A stretch of 41,972 bases of DNA from Polyangia bacterium (GTDB lineage: Bacteria; Myxococcota_A; Polyangia; Polyangiales; Polyangiaceae). Location: assembly GCA_030426145.1 (NCBI GenBank), contig JAUHZF010000031.1, positions 1-41,972 on the forward strand, in the 5' to 3' direction. The stretch's first letter is position 1, and every line of letters starts with the position of its first letter. A model generated the notes under the pieces. That model did not search any database, was not told the origin of the DNA, and was given only the letters and a program-made list of their open reading frames with translations. The position numbers were made by a program, and so were the translations under genes. This document shows, piece after piece, positions 17,830 to 23,950 of this stretch.

Positions 17830-19458
17830 ATGGGTCGCGGGGGGGCGCGCGCGATCGGCGGAGCCGCGGCCCTCGCGGTCAGCGCCCTCTGCTTTCCCGC
17901 GGCCGCGGTCGACTTCGAGGTCGCAGGCGACGTCACCGCCCAGGGCTACGACATCGTCAGCCCGTGGGGGGGCGTCATCCTCGGACGACGGCGCGTGCTC
18001 AGCACCCTCGCCCTGTCCGCCTACCATCTGCAGGGCGACTACGTACCGGGCGAGGGTGACTACAGCGCTCAGCTACGGTTGCGGCTCGACGTCGACTTCG
18101 GCCTCACCAACGCCGAAGAGAACTTCTCGGACGACAACCTCCCCTTCTTCGTCCCGGGCCTGAACCAGACGCCCGTCGACCTCATGTACGGCTACGTCGA
18201 GGGGCGGAACCTGGCCGGGGGGTGGCTCGACGTCCGAGCGGGGCGCCAGTACATCACCGACGTTCTCGGCTGGTGGAGCTTCGACGGAGCTCGGGTTGGC
18301 GTGACCACGCCCTTCTATTTCAGGGCTGAGCTCTACGGCGGCCTCGAGCAGCGCGGAGGGCTCCCCGTGTCGACCTCGCGGTTCGCCTCTCAGGGCGTCT
18401 GGCGCGGCAGCCATGGCGACTTCGAAGACCGGGCCACGCTCTTTCCCTCGTACCAGTTCGCGTCCCCCGCGCCCGCCATCGGGGTCGCGCTCGAGAGTGA
18501 CGGCCCCAACTGGATCCACGGGCGGTTCACCTACCGTCGGGTCTGGAACACAGGGAGCGCCTTCCTCGGCCAATTTCCGAGCCCCATCGACGGCAGCTAC
18601 GAGACGTTCGACGATCTGCGCGTCTCCTCCGAGCGCATCGGCTACGCAGGCAGCGCGTTTCTCACCGAGCTCGGCTCGGTCAAGGGCGGCGTCTCCTACG
18701 ACCTCGTGAACGACCAGATCAACCGCGCCTACGGGACGATGGAGTTCTTCCCCATCCCCGACAAGGTGACGACGGGCGTCGACGTCGACTTCTACGTGCC
18801 GACCTTCGATGGCGACTCGATCTGGAACTGGTTCACGCGCAACCCGGTCGTGACGGCGACGGCGAGGGTCTCTGCCCTTCCCTACGAGGGCCTAGAGACC
18901 TCCTTGCAGGTGGGCACGCGCCTCTGGATGGCCGACGGTGATCCGGCCGACTGGGCGCGCGCGCAGTGTGCTGCATCGAGTACCGATCAGGTGCAGCTCG
19001 ACCGTTGCCTTCGCGATGGGGTCGACCCATCCGTCGGCGGTGAACGCAACTTCGCGCGAGACGAGGCCAACCGGAGCACCCACGCCGCGCCCGACCTCCT
19101 CCTCGACGCAGCGACGCGCTACCGGTGGGGCACCGGCAGGGTCGGCCTGACGGGCCACCTGCAGTCGGGCTTCGGGAGCGACGCTTCCAATCGCGGGCGC
19201 CGCGTCGGCGGTGTGCTCAGCGCACGACAGTCTTTGGCCGGGGAGGTGGTGTGGCTCGGGGGCCGGGTCTCGGTGTACGACTGGGATGACCCGTTGCGCC
19301 CCAACCGACACGCCACGTCATTCGGCTATGTACTGGCCCCGGAGTGGCGGCCGTGGCGATTCGCAACCCTTCGCATGGAGTGGGAACACAACACCAACCG
19401 GCTCGTTGGGCAGCGCTATCGCGCGCTCGGCTACGTCGCCTTCGAGGTGGTGCCGTGA
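17830..19458 (+). CDS. Large outer-membrane beta-barrel protein paired with a many-heme cytochrome
   Basis: A 542-residue protein with a signal peptide (cleavage near AAA-VDF). It has a long series of amphipathic beta-strands typical of a porin-like barrel: YSAQLRLRLDVDFGL, LDVRAGRQYITDVLG, FRAELYGGLEQRG, WIHGRFTYRRVWN, SVKGGVSYDLVNDQ, ATARVSALPYEGLETSLQV, and a C-terminus RALGYVAFEVVP. No heme motif is present. One loop contains two cysteines (AQCAAS...DRCLRD). Its stop overlaps the start of a 13-heme exported cytochrome gene (GTGA), so the two are translated together. Two readings are possible: the barrel half of a porin-cytochrome conduit analogous to MtrB, or a GltH/NfsH-type barrel of the neighbouring Glt-like locus. 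The tight coupling to a cytochrome favours the first. Confidence 0.75.
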   Translation: MGRGGARAIGGAAALAVSALCFPAAAVDFEVAGDVTAQGYDIVSPWGGVILGRRRVLSTLALSAYHLQGDYVPGEGDYSAQLRLRLDVDFGLTNAEENFSDDNLPFFVPGLNQTPVDLMYGYVEGRNLAGGWLDVRAGRQYITDVLGWWSFDGARVGVTTPFYFRAELYGGLEQRGGLPVSTSRFASQGVWRGSHGDFEDRATLFPSYQFASPAPAIGVALESDGPNWIHGRFTYRRVWNTGSAFLGQFPSPIDGSYETFDDLRVSSERIGYAGSAFLTELGSVKGGVSYDLVNDQINRAYGTMEFFPIPDKVTTGVDVDFYVPTFDGDSIWNWFTRNPVVTATARVSALPYEGLETSLQVGTRLWMADGDPADWARAQCAASSTDQVQLDRCLRDGVDPSVGGERNFARDEANRSTHAAPDLLLDAATRYRWGTGRVGLTGHLQSGFGSDASNRGRRVGGVLSARQSLAGEVVWLGGRVSVYDWDDPLRPNRHATSFGYVLAPEWRPWRFATLRMEWEHNTNRLVGQRYRALGYVAFEVVP

Positions 19459-20813
19459 GCCGTCTGCCCGCTGCCTTCGTCCTGTGGCTCGCATGTGGTC
19501 TCGCCGCCCTGATCGCCGGCTTGGGGCCCACGGCCCTGGCCCAGACCGCCCCATCCCCCGATGGGACCGCGAGCGCCTCCATCCCCGTGGCCTCGGCGAG
19601 CGCAGCCCCACCTCCCCTCCACGGCGTGGCCCCCCTCTACGGCGACGTAGAGGTCCCCCTGGGCTGGATGCCGCCTGGCACCCAGGCCAGCCCCGTGCCG
19701 AGCGACGAGATCTTCCCGCCGCAAACGATCAGCATCCGCTTCAACCACCAGCTTCACATGGTGCGCATGAAGATGCGCTGTGCGTCGTGCCACCCGGGGG
19801 CAAAGACGAGCGAGCGCAGCGCCGACCGATTGCTGCCCGCCGCGACCAAGTGCGACAACTGCCACGGCACCGACCACCGTGACCTGTTGGCGGTCAAGCC
19901 CGGCAAGGGCGATACGGGCGCATGCGGGTTCTGCCATCTCGGACAAGACGCGGGCACGGGCGGACGCGTGGCCAAGCTCGTCTTGCCCGCCCCGAACCTA
20001 CGGTTTTCGCACAAGGCGCACTACCTCCGAAACATCAGCTGTGGTCACTGCCACGGCAACGTCGAGAAGCTCGAGCTCGCGACGCGTCAGCAGCTTCCGC
20101 GCATGGCCGGCTGCTTCACGTGTCACCCCAAGAGCTCGCGCGGCAAGGCCAAAGGTGACTGCATCACCTGCCACGTGACCCGCCCCGGGGGCACGATGAA
20201 GACCTCCTTCTCGACCGGCCAGCTGCTCCCCCCGATGTGGCTGCATGGCGCCGCGCATACGCCCGACTTCCTCGCCCGCCACAAGGTCGTGGCTGGCGCC
20301 AATAGCGCCATGTGTGGGAGTTGCCATCAGGATCGCTTCTGCACCGACTGTCACGACGGGAGGGTGCGTCCGCGTGACGTGCACCCGGGCGACTACATCT
20401 CGATGCACGCCATCGAAGCCCAGCAGGCCAGCTCATCCTGTACGTCGTGCCACCAGCTCCAGTCGTTTTGCGCTGACTGCCACCGCCGGGTCGGGGTGGG
20501 CCGCGACAGCCCGAGCGCCCGCAGACTGGCCGGGCGCCGGTTTCATCCCCCTCCGTCCGAGTTTACGACGGCGCCGCGCGGCCCCCGCCACCACGCCTGG
20601 GAAGCGCAACGCAACCTCAACGCCTGCGTGTCCTGTCACGTCGAACGCGACTGCGTGACCTGCCACGCCACGAAGGGGATCCGTGGCGGCGCCGGGGTCA
20701 ATCCGCACCCGGTCGGCTTCACCTCACGGTGCGATGCAGCCTTCAGCCGAAACCCCCGTCCATGCCTCGTCTGCCACGCCCCGACGGACCCGGTTCTCAC
20801 GCCATGTCAGTGA
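19455..20813 (+). CDS. Exported 13-heme c-type cytochrome
   Basis: A 452-residue protein from a GTG at 19455 that overlaps the barrel's stop codon. A signal peptide (LPAAFVLWLACGLAALIAGL, cleavage near ALAQ) is followed by an Ala/Pro/Ser linker and then 13 CXXCH motifs: CASCH, CDNCH, CGFCH, CGHCH, CFTCH, CITCH, CGSCH, CTDCH, CTSCH, CADCH, CVSCH, CVTCH, CLVCH. Distal histidines precede several of them (RFNHQLH, RFSHKAHY), as in cytochrome c7/c3-like chains. It should be a periplasmic electron wire. MtrA of Shewanella, the known partner inside an outer-membrane barrel, has ten hemes. The heme maturation genes are not in the window. The function is electron transfer; the donor and acceptor are unknown. 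Confidence 0.9.
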   Translation: MSRLPAAFVLWLACGLAALIAGLGPTALAQTAPSPDGTASASIPVASASAAPPPLHGVAPLYGDVEVPLGWMPPGTQASPVPSDEIFPPQTISIRFNHQLHMVRMKMRCASCHPGAKTSERSADRLLPAATKCDNCHGTDHRDLLAVKPGKGDTGACGFCHLGQDAGTGGRVAKLVLPAPNLRFSHKAHYLRNISCGHCHGNVEKLELATRQQLPRMAGCFTCHPKSSRGKAKGDCITCHVTRPGGTMKTSFSTGQLLPPMWLHGAAHTPDFLARHKVVAGANSAMCGSCHQDRFCTDCHDGRVRPRDVHPGDYISMHAIEAQQASSSCTSCHQLQSFCADCHRRVGVGRDSPSARRLAGRRFHPPPSEFTTAPRGPRHHAWEAQRNLNACVSCHVERDCVTCHATKGIRGGAGVNPHPVGFTSRCDAAFSRNPRPCLVCHAPTDPVLTPCQ

Positions 20814-20897
20814 CTTCGGAGCGGCCATCATTCTGCTTGCCCGTACGGCTGGCAGGGGGCTATGACACAGGACACCCATACGGGAGGGAAATACCGC

Positions 20898-21152
20898 GTG
20901 AAGGAACTCATCCAGTACCTGATGGAAAACATGCAGCTCGACTTTCAGGGCGAGATTACGTTGGACAAGGTGCGCCATTTCCTTCGCGAGGACGACAGCC
21001 GCGAATCCCGAAAGCTTCTCGGGCGACTCATCGAGGACAAGGGTGTGGACGACATGCTCATCACCCTCGCCGATTGCCTGAAGGAAGAGATCCGTACGGG
21101 CGTGAGCGAAGAGGTCGTGGGCGAACAGCTTCGCATGTACTCGGACAGCTGA
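20898..21152 (+). CDS. Small protein of unknown function
   Basis: An 84-residue product from the GTG at 20898, preceded by GGGAGG at 20882 at a good distance. An in-frame ATG at 20862 would add twelve residues (MTQDTHTGGKYR) but its ribosome site is only two bases away. The sequence is acidic and helical (KELIQYLMENMQLDFQ, LDKVRHFLREDDSRESRKLL, MLITLADCLKEEIRTG) and has no signal peptide, so it is cytoplasmic. I do not recognise the family. It lies between the cytochrome and the lipoprotein genes on the same strand and is probably co-transcribed. Its last five codons belong to a 15-bp unit that is repeated in tandem downstream. Confidence 0.7.
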   Translation: MKELIQYLMENMQLDFQGEITLDKVRHFLREDDSRESRKLLGRLIEDKGVDDMLITLADCLKEEIRTGVSEEVVGEQLRMYSDS

Positions 21153-21224
21153 GCCTCGGACAGCTGAGCCGCCAGCTGGGCCTCAGACAGCTGGGCCTCA
21201 GACAGCTGGGCCTCAGACAGCTGG
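21138..21224 (+). repeat. 15-bp tandem repeat spanning a stop codon
   Basis: Units begin at 21138, 21153, 21180, 21195 and 21210, with a 12-base variant at 21168. The consensus is GCCTCAGACAGCTGG; the first two copies read CTCGGACAGCTGA and carry the TGA that ends the small gene. In the frame of the following lipoprotein the units read LGLRQ. The array looks like an amplification of the tail of the small gene. Confidence 0.85.
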
Positions 21225-22420
21225 GCCGGGAAGCATCGAGTGGGCCCCGTTTCCGGGGCCATCCCTGGTTGGCCGCCGCGACGCTCGTCGCAGGGCTGAC
21301 CGCGTGTGACCGAGGCACCCCCCCTCTCGACGATGAATCTCGTACCCCCGACCGACCGCCCATGCGGTTGGTGCGGGCGGAGGCCGTCACGGGGTACGAC
21401 CCGGACGGTCGGCCCATCTACATCGAGCTGCGCGAAGGAGAGCTGACGCCGGAGATCGCGCAGAGCGGAAGCCTGCGGCTCACCTTCGATCGCTTCCTGT
21501 TGCCGATTCAGGTGATCAGGCAGGCGGTGTGCGTGAGGCCGAGCCTGGAGTCGGTCCCGAACCTGGGTGCTTGCCAGGCTCCGTTCCAGACCTTTACCGA
21601 GCCCGCCTACGACCCGGTGCACCGGCAGGTGACGTTTCGCTTGAGCGAAGGAAGGCGGCATCTGCCCAACACGGCCTATCGACTCACGGTGTTCGACCCC
21701 GAGGACGACGACGGAGAGACGGGTTTCCGCGCCTTCGACGGCGCCACCCTCGACCGGCCCTACGTCTTCGATTTCAACACCCAGGCCGAAGGCGGCGAAG
21801 CACGAGACGAGCTCGAGCCCGGACGCGATGCCTACTGTGCGGCCATCGACTGCTTCAGGTCGTGCGACGGAGACGAGGCCTGTCGCGCCGAGTGCCGCCC
21901 GCTCTGTGTCGACGGCGCGTGTTTTGGCGAAGGTGACCTGCTCGCGCCGCGGGGCCTCGAGGGACCGCCGCGCGTGTTCGAGGGCTGCAGCCTTCCGGGC
22001 TGCCATCGAGCTGGCGTCGACGCGAGCGACCTCTCGATGGGACTCGATCTCTCGACCCTGCAGGGCGTCGAGGGGGCGATCGGAAGGGTCGCGCACCAGA
22101 CGCAGACGGGGGCCGGCGCGGACCGGCCGTCCCTCAACCCCGACCCCTTCGGACGCGCGATGCCGCTCATCGACCCGGGCAACCCCGGCAACAGCTACCT
22201 CCTTTACAAGCTCGTCGTAAGCACCGCGAACCACATCGCTCCGCCATCGAACGACGAGCTGCGACGCCTACGGGCCGCGGCCATCCCCGGTCTCCCCATG
22301 CCCTCTGCACTCACCGGACCCGGTCGCGGCATGGTCGCGGGTGACGTGGAAGCCTCGCAGGCGCAGCTCGAACGGCTCAGCGCCTGGATCGCCAACGGCG
22401 CCGTGCTCAACTGTCCCTAG
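21221..22420 (+). CDS. Lipoprotein with Ig-like region and single CX4CH heme-like motif (start uncertain)
   Basis: The body is clear: a lipoprotein signal (PWLAAATLVAGLTAC), a beta-rich Ig-like part (residues ~45-185), a Cys-rich segment (CAAIDCFRSCDGDEACRAEC), and then CSLPGCH followed by MGLDLSTLQGVEGAIG and NPGNSYLLYKL. This last pattern is the small cytochrome-like module common in Myxococcota and Planctomycetes lipoproteins. No ATG, GTG or TTG occurs between the preceding gene and the signal peptide in this frame, except a TTG at 21269 inside the hydrophobic core. I mark the CTG at 21221 as the least bad start (399 residues). A start within the tandem repeat, or a frameshift from the small gene, are alternatives. 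Its place behind the 13-heme cytochrome suggests a surface or periplasmic electron-transfer partner. Confidence 0.6.
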   Translation: MGREASSGPRFRGHPWLAAATLVAGLTACDRGTPPLDDESRTPDRPPMRLVRAEAVTGYDPDGRPIYIELREGELTPEIAQSGSLRLTFDRFLLPIQVIRQAVCVRPSLESVPNLGACQAPFQTFTEPAYDPVHRQVTFRLSEGRRHLPNTAYRLTVFDPEDDDGETGFRAFDGATLDRPYVFDFNTQAEGGEARDELEPGRDAYCAAIDCFRSCDGDEACRAECRPLCVDGACFGEGDLLAPRGLEGPPRVFEGCSLPGCHRAGVDASDLSMGLDLSTLQGVEGAIGRVAHQTQTGAGADRPSLNPDPFGRAMPLIDPGNPGNSYLLYKLVVSTANHIAPPSNDELRRLRAAAIPGLPMPSALTGPGRGMVAGDVEASQAQLERLSAWIANGAVLNCP

Positions 22421-22598
22421 AACGACAAACGGTTTGACGTCGTCGTGGTTCCTTCGATTTTCGCGTCCAGCGGATGTGGCGCGGACCGGAGGACGACGCA
22501 GGCGTAGTGAGCTACGTCGAGGAGGCCGGAGGGAGCACGCCGTCGTTGGTCGTGGAAGGCGAAGGGTTTCACAGGCTTCAAACCGTTTCGCGTTCTAG
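22417..22598. repeat. 182-bp inverted-repeat element whose arms contain two converging stop codons
   Basis: The 21-base arm at 22417-22437 (CTAGAACG, two bases, AAACGGTTTGA) matches the complement of 22578-22598 at 19 of 21 positions. The TAG in each arm is the actual stop codon of the flanking gene: the lipoprotein on plus (22418-22420) and the Fe-S-like gene on minus (22595-22597). The centre of symmetry falls on GTAG-TGAG-CTAC. It may act as a two-way terminator and may be one copy of an interspersed element. Confidence 0.75.
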
Positions 22599-23092
22599 AA
22601 CGCCTGCTTTTCCGTCGCCTCTTCGATGGCGGCGATGCCCGGGGGCTCTGCTGGCGCTTTCGCGCGCACGAAGGCTGCGAGCTCCGCGAAGGGGATCCGA
22701 GCCGGGCACCGCGCCACCTTGCTTCGAAGCACGTCTTCGGGAACGAAGGAGAAGCCCCGCGCCGCGGCGTCGTAGTCGGGCATGCTCCGCGTCGAGGCCA
22801 AGACGAGCTGCATGAGGCCCGGGTACTGTCCATCGCTTTCGGCGATGCGCGCCGATTCTCCGACGTCGCAGCGCCCGCACGCGATGCAGCCCGAGTACTG
22901 GGTCATGGTCTCGCGCTCGTCTTCGGTGACGGGCGCGAGGCCGTCGGCATCGTAGTTCTCGCGAAACTTCGCGAGTCCCGGGGCCTGCTTGGTGAAGAGA
23001 AGGCGCAAGATCACGCGCACCAGCGACGTTCCCAGCAGCCACGCCGCGAGGGCCCGACCCGACAGGACCCCTACCCCGCGATCGCTCTCCAC
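22595..23092 (-). CDS. Small membrane-associated Fe-S-like protein
   Basis: A 165-residue protein from a GTG at 23092, convergent with the lipoprotein gene. An N-terminal hydrophobic helix (ALAAWLLGTSLVRVILRLLF, residues ~14-33) is followed by a ferredoxin-like cluster motif CIACGRC (residues ~69-75) and, about 55 residues later, a CP dipeptide (ARCPARIPF). The four cysteines, in the pattern CX2CX2C...CP, fit one 4Fe-4S cluster as in heterodisulfide-reductase or succinate-dehydrogenase type iron-sulfur domains. The region between is shorter and different from a standard ferredoxin. No obvious ribosome site precedes the GTG. Its closeness to the cytochrome operon suggests a redox role, but it is transcribed from the opposite side. 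Confidence 0.65.
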   Translation of the reverse strand: MESDRGVGVLSGRALAAWLLGTSLVRVILRLLFTKQAPGLAKFRENYDADGLAPVTEDERETMTQYSGCIACGRCDVGESARIAESDGQYPGLMQLVLASTRSMPDYDAAARGFSFVPEDVLRSKVARCPARIPFAELAAFVRAKAPAEPPGIAAIEEATEKQAF

Positions 23093-23137
23093 GGGCAGAG
23101 CCTACAACCAGGGCGCCGTCACGTCATGGCAAGCGAG

Positions 23138-23225
23138 CGTAACACCCACCGTAACACCCCCGCTGACGCAACGCGGCATCCGTAACGGCCGCGGGATCGT
23201 TACGGGTGTTACGGTGGGTGTTACG
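23138..23225. promoter_or_regulatory. Symmetric array of six GTAAC cores (large inverted repeat)
   Basis: A perfect 22-base inverted repeat: the left arm 23138-23159 holds two direct copies of GTAACACCC, and the right arm 23204-23225 holds the same two copies in reverse. Between them CCGTAACG (23180) and CGTTACGG (23198) form a further inverted pair. It fills the divergent gap between the Fe-S-like gene and the sigma factor gene. It is a strong candidate for a cooperative operator; a hairpin in RNA is also possible. Confidence 0.75.
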
Positions 23226-23250
23226 GAATTAAGTTGCTGAAATCTATACA
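23221..23250 (+). promoter_or_regulatory. Possible promoter of the sigma factor gene
   Basis: TATACA at 23245 is a fair -10 element, with TTACGG at 23221 as a poor -35 at 18-base spacing. The -35 would overlap the right arm of the GTAAC array, so a protein bound there would compete with RNA polymerase. Confidence 0.3.
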
Positions 23251-23298
23251 TGGCACAGTGCTGCGAGGGTTGGCACACGCTTCGCTATGTGGTGGGTC

Positions 23299-23907
23299 AT
23301 GCGAAACGACACGACCCGCCTCAGCCGCGAAGAAGAGCTCGTCCTCCTCGAGGGCCTTCTCGCAGGAAACCAGTCCTCCTGGCGGACGTTCCACCGCCAG
23401 TACGACCGCCTCATCTACCGCTGCATTCGCAAGGTCACCGGCAGCTTCGCCTCCGTGCTGCGCGCCGAAGACGAGCGCGAGATCTACGCCAACCTCATCG
23501 TCCAGCTCCTGAGCAAGGACAAGAAGAAGCTCCGCTCCTACGACCCTGCGCGTGGCTCCCGTCTCGGCACCTGGCTCGGCCTGCTCGCGACCCACGCCGC
23601 CTACGACTACCTCCGGTCGCTGCGCCGTGAGGTCCCCCGCGTTCCGCTCAGCGAGGCTGAGACCGCCTGCTACGAGGGCGCATCGCCCTTCGACGAGGTG
23701 GAGCACGAAGAGAAGAGCCGCATGGTGAAGCAGCTTCTCACCAAGCTCTCCGCCAAGGATCAGATGTTCGTGAAGCTCTACTTCAGCCGCGGCATGTCCC
23801 CCGAAGCCGTCGCCGATGCCATGCACATCAGCGTGAAGACCGTCTACTCCAAGAAGCACAAGATCCAGACCCGCCTCGAGAGCTTCGTGGCCGCGCAGGC
23901 TGCCTGA
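23299..23907 (+). CDS. ECF-type RNA polymerase sigma factor
   Basis: A 202-residue sigma-70 family protein. The ATG at 23299 begins the conserved-looking chain (MRNDTTRLSREEELVLLEGL); an in-frame ATG at 23287 would add MWWV. Region 2 is visible as WRTFHRQYDRLIYRCIRKV through LGTWLGLLATHAAYDYLRSL, and region 4 as LTKLSAKDQMFVKLYFSRGM followed by the helix-turn-helix EAVADAMHISVKTVYSKKHK. Regions 1 and 3 are absent, as usual for the extracytoplasmic-function group. No anti-sigma factor gene adjoins it; the next gene encodes a lipoprotein 43 bases downstream. The large GTAAC palindrome upstream is probably its control region, either by autoregulation or through another regulator. Confidence 0.85.
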   Translation: MRNDTTRLSREEELVLLEGLLAGNQSSWRTFHRQYDRLIYRCIRKVTGSFASVLRAEDEREIYANLIVQLLSKDKKKLRSYDPARGSRLGTWLGLLATHAAYDYLRSLRREVPRVPLSEAETACYEGASPFDEVEHEEKSRMVKQLLTKLSAKDQMFVKLYFSRGMSPEAVADAMHISVKTVYSKKHKIQTRLESFVAAQAA

Positions 23908-23950
23908 TTGTCGTCCCTGCGAGGCGCGTGCTAAGCCGGGCCGTCCGGCC

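Noticed and set aside
22417..22833. A 138-codon minus-strand frame reading through the inverted repeat
   Set aside because: It is out of frame with the cysteine-motif gene and rich in Ser/Arg; it crosses the repeat only because that element lacks stops.
23271..23286. Sigma-54-like -24/-12 pattern (TGGCAC and a GC at the right spacing) before the ECF sigma gene
   Set aside because: The -12 part reads TCGC rather than TTGC, and transcription would begin almost at the start codon; chance match cannot be excluded.
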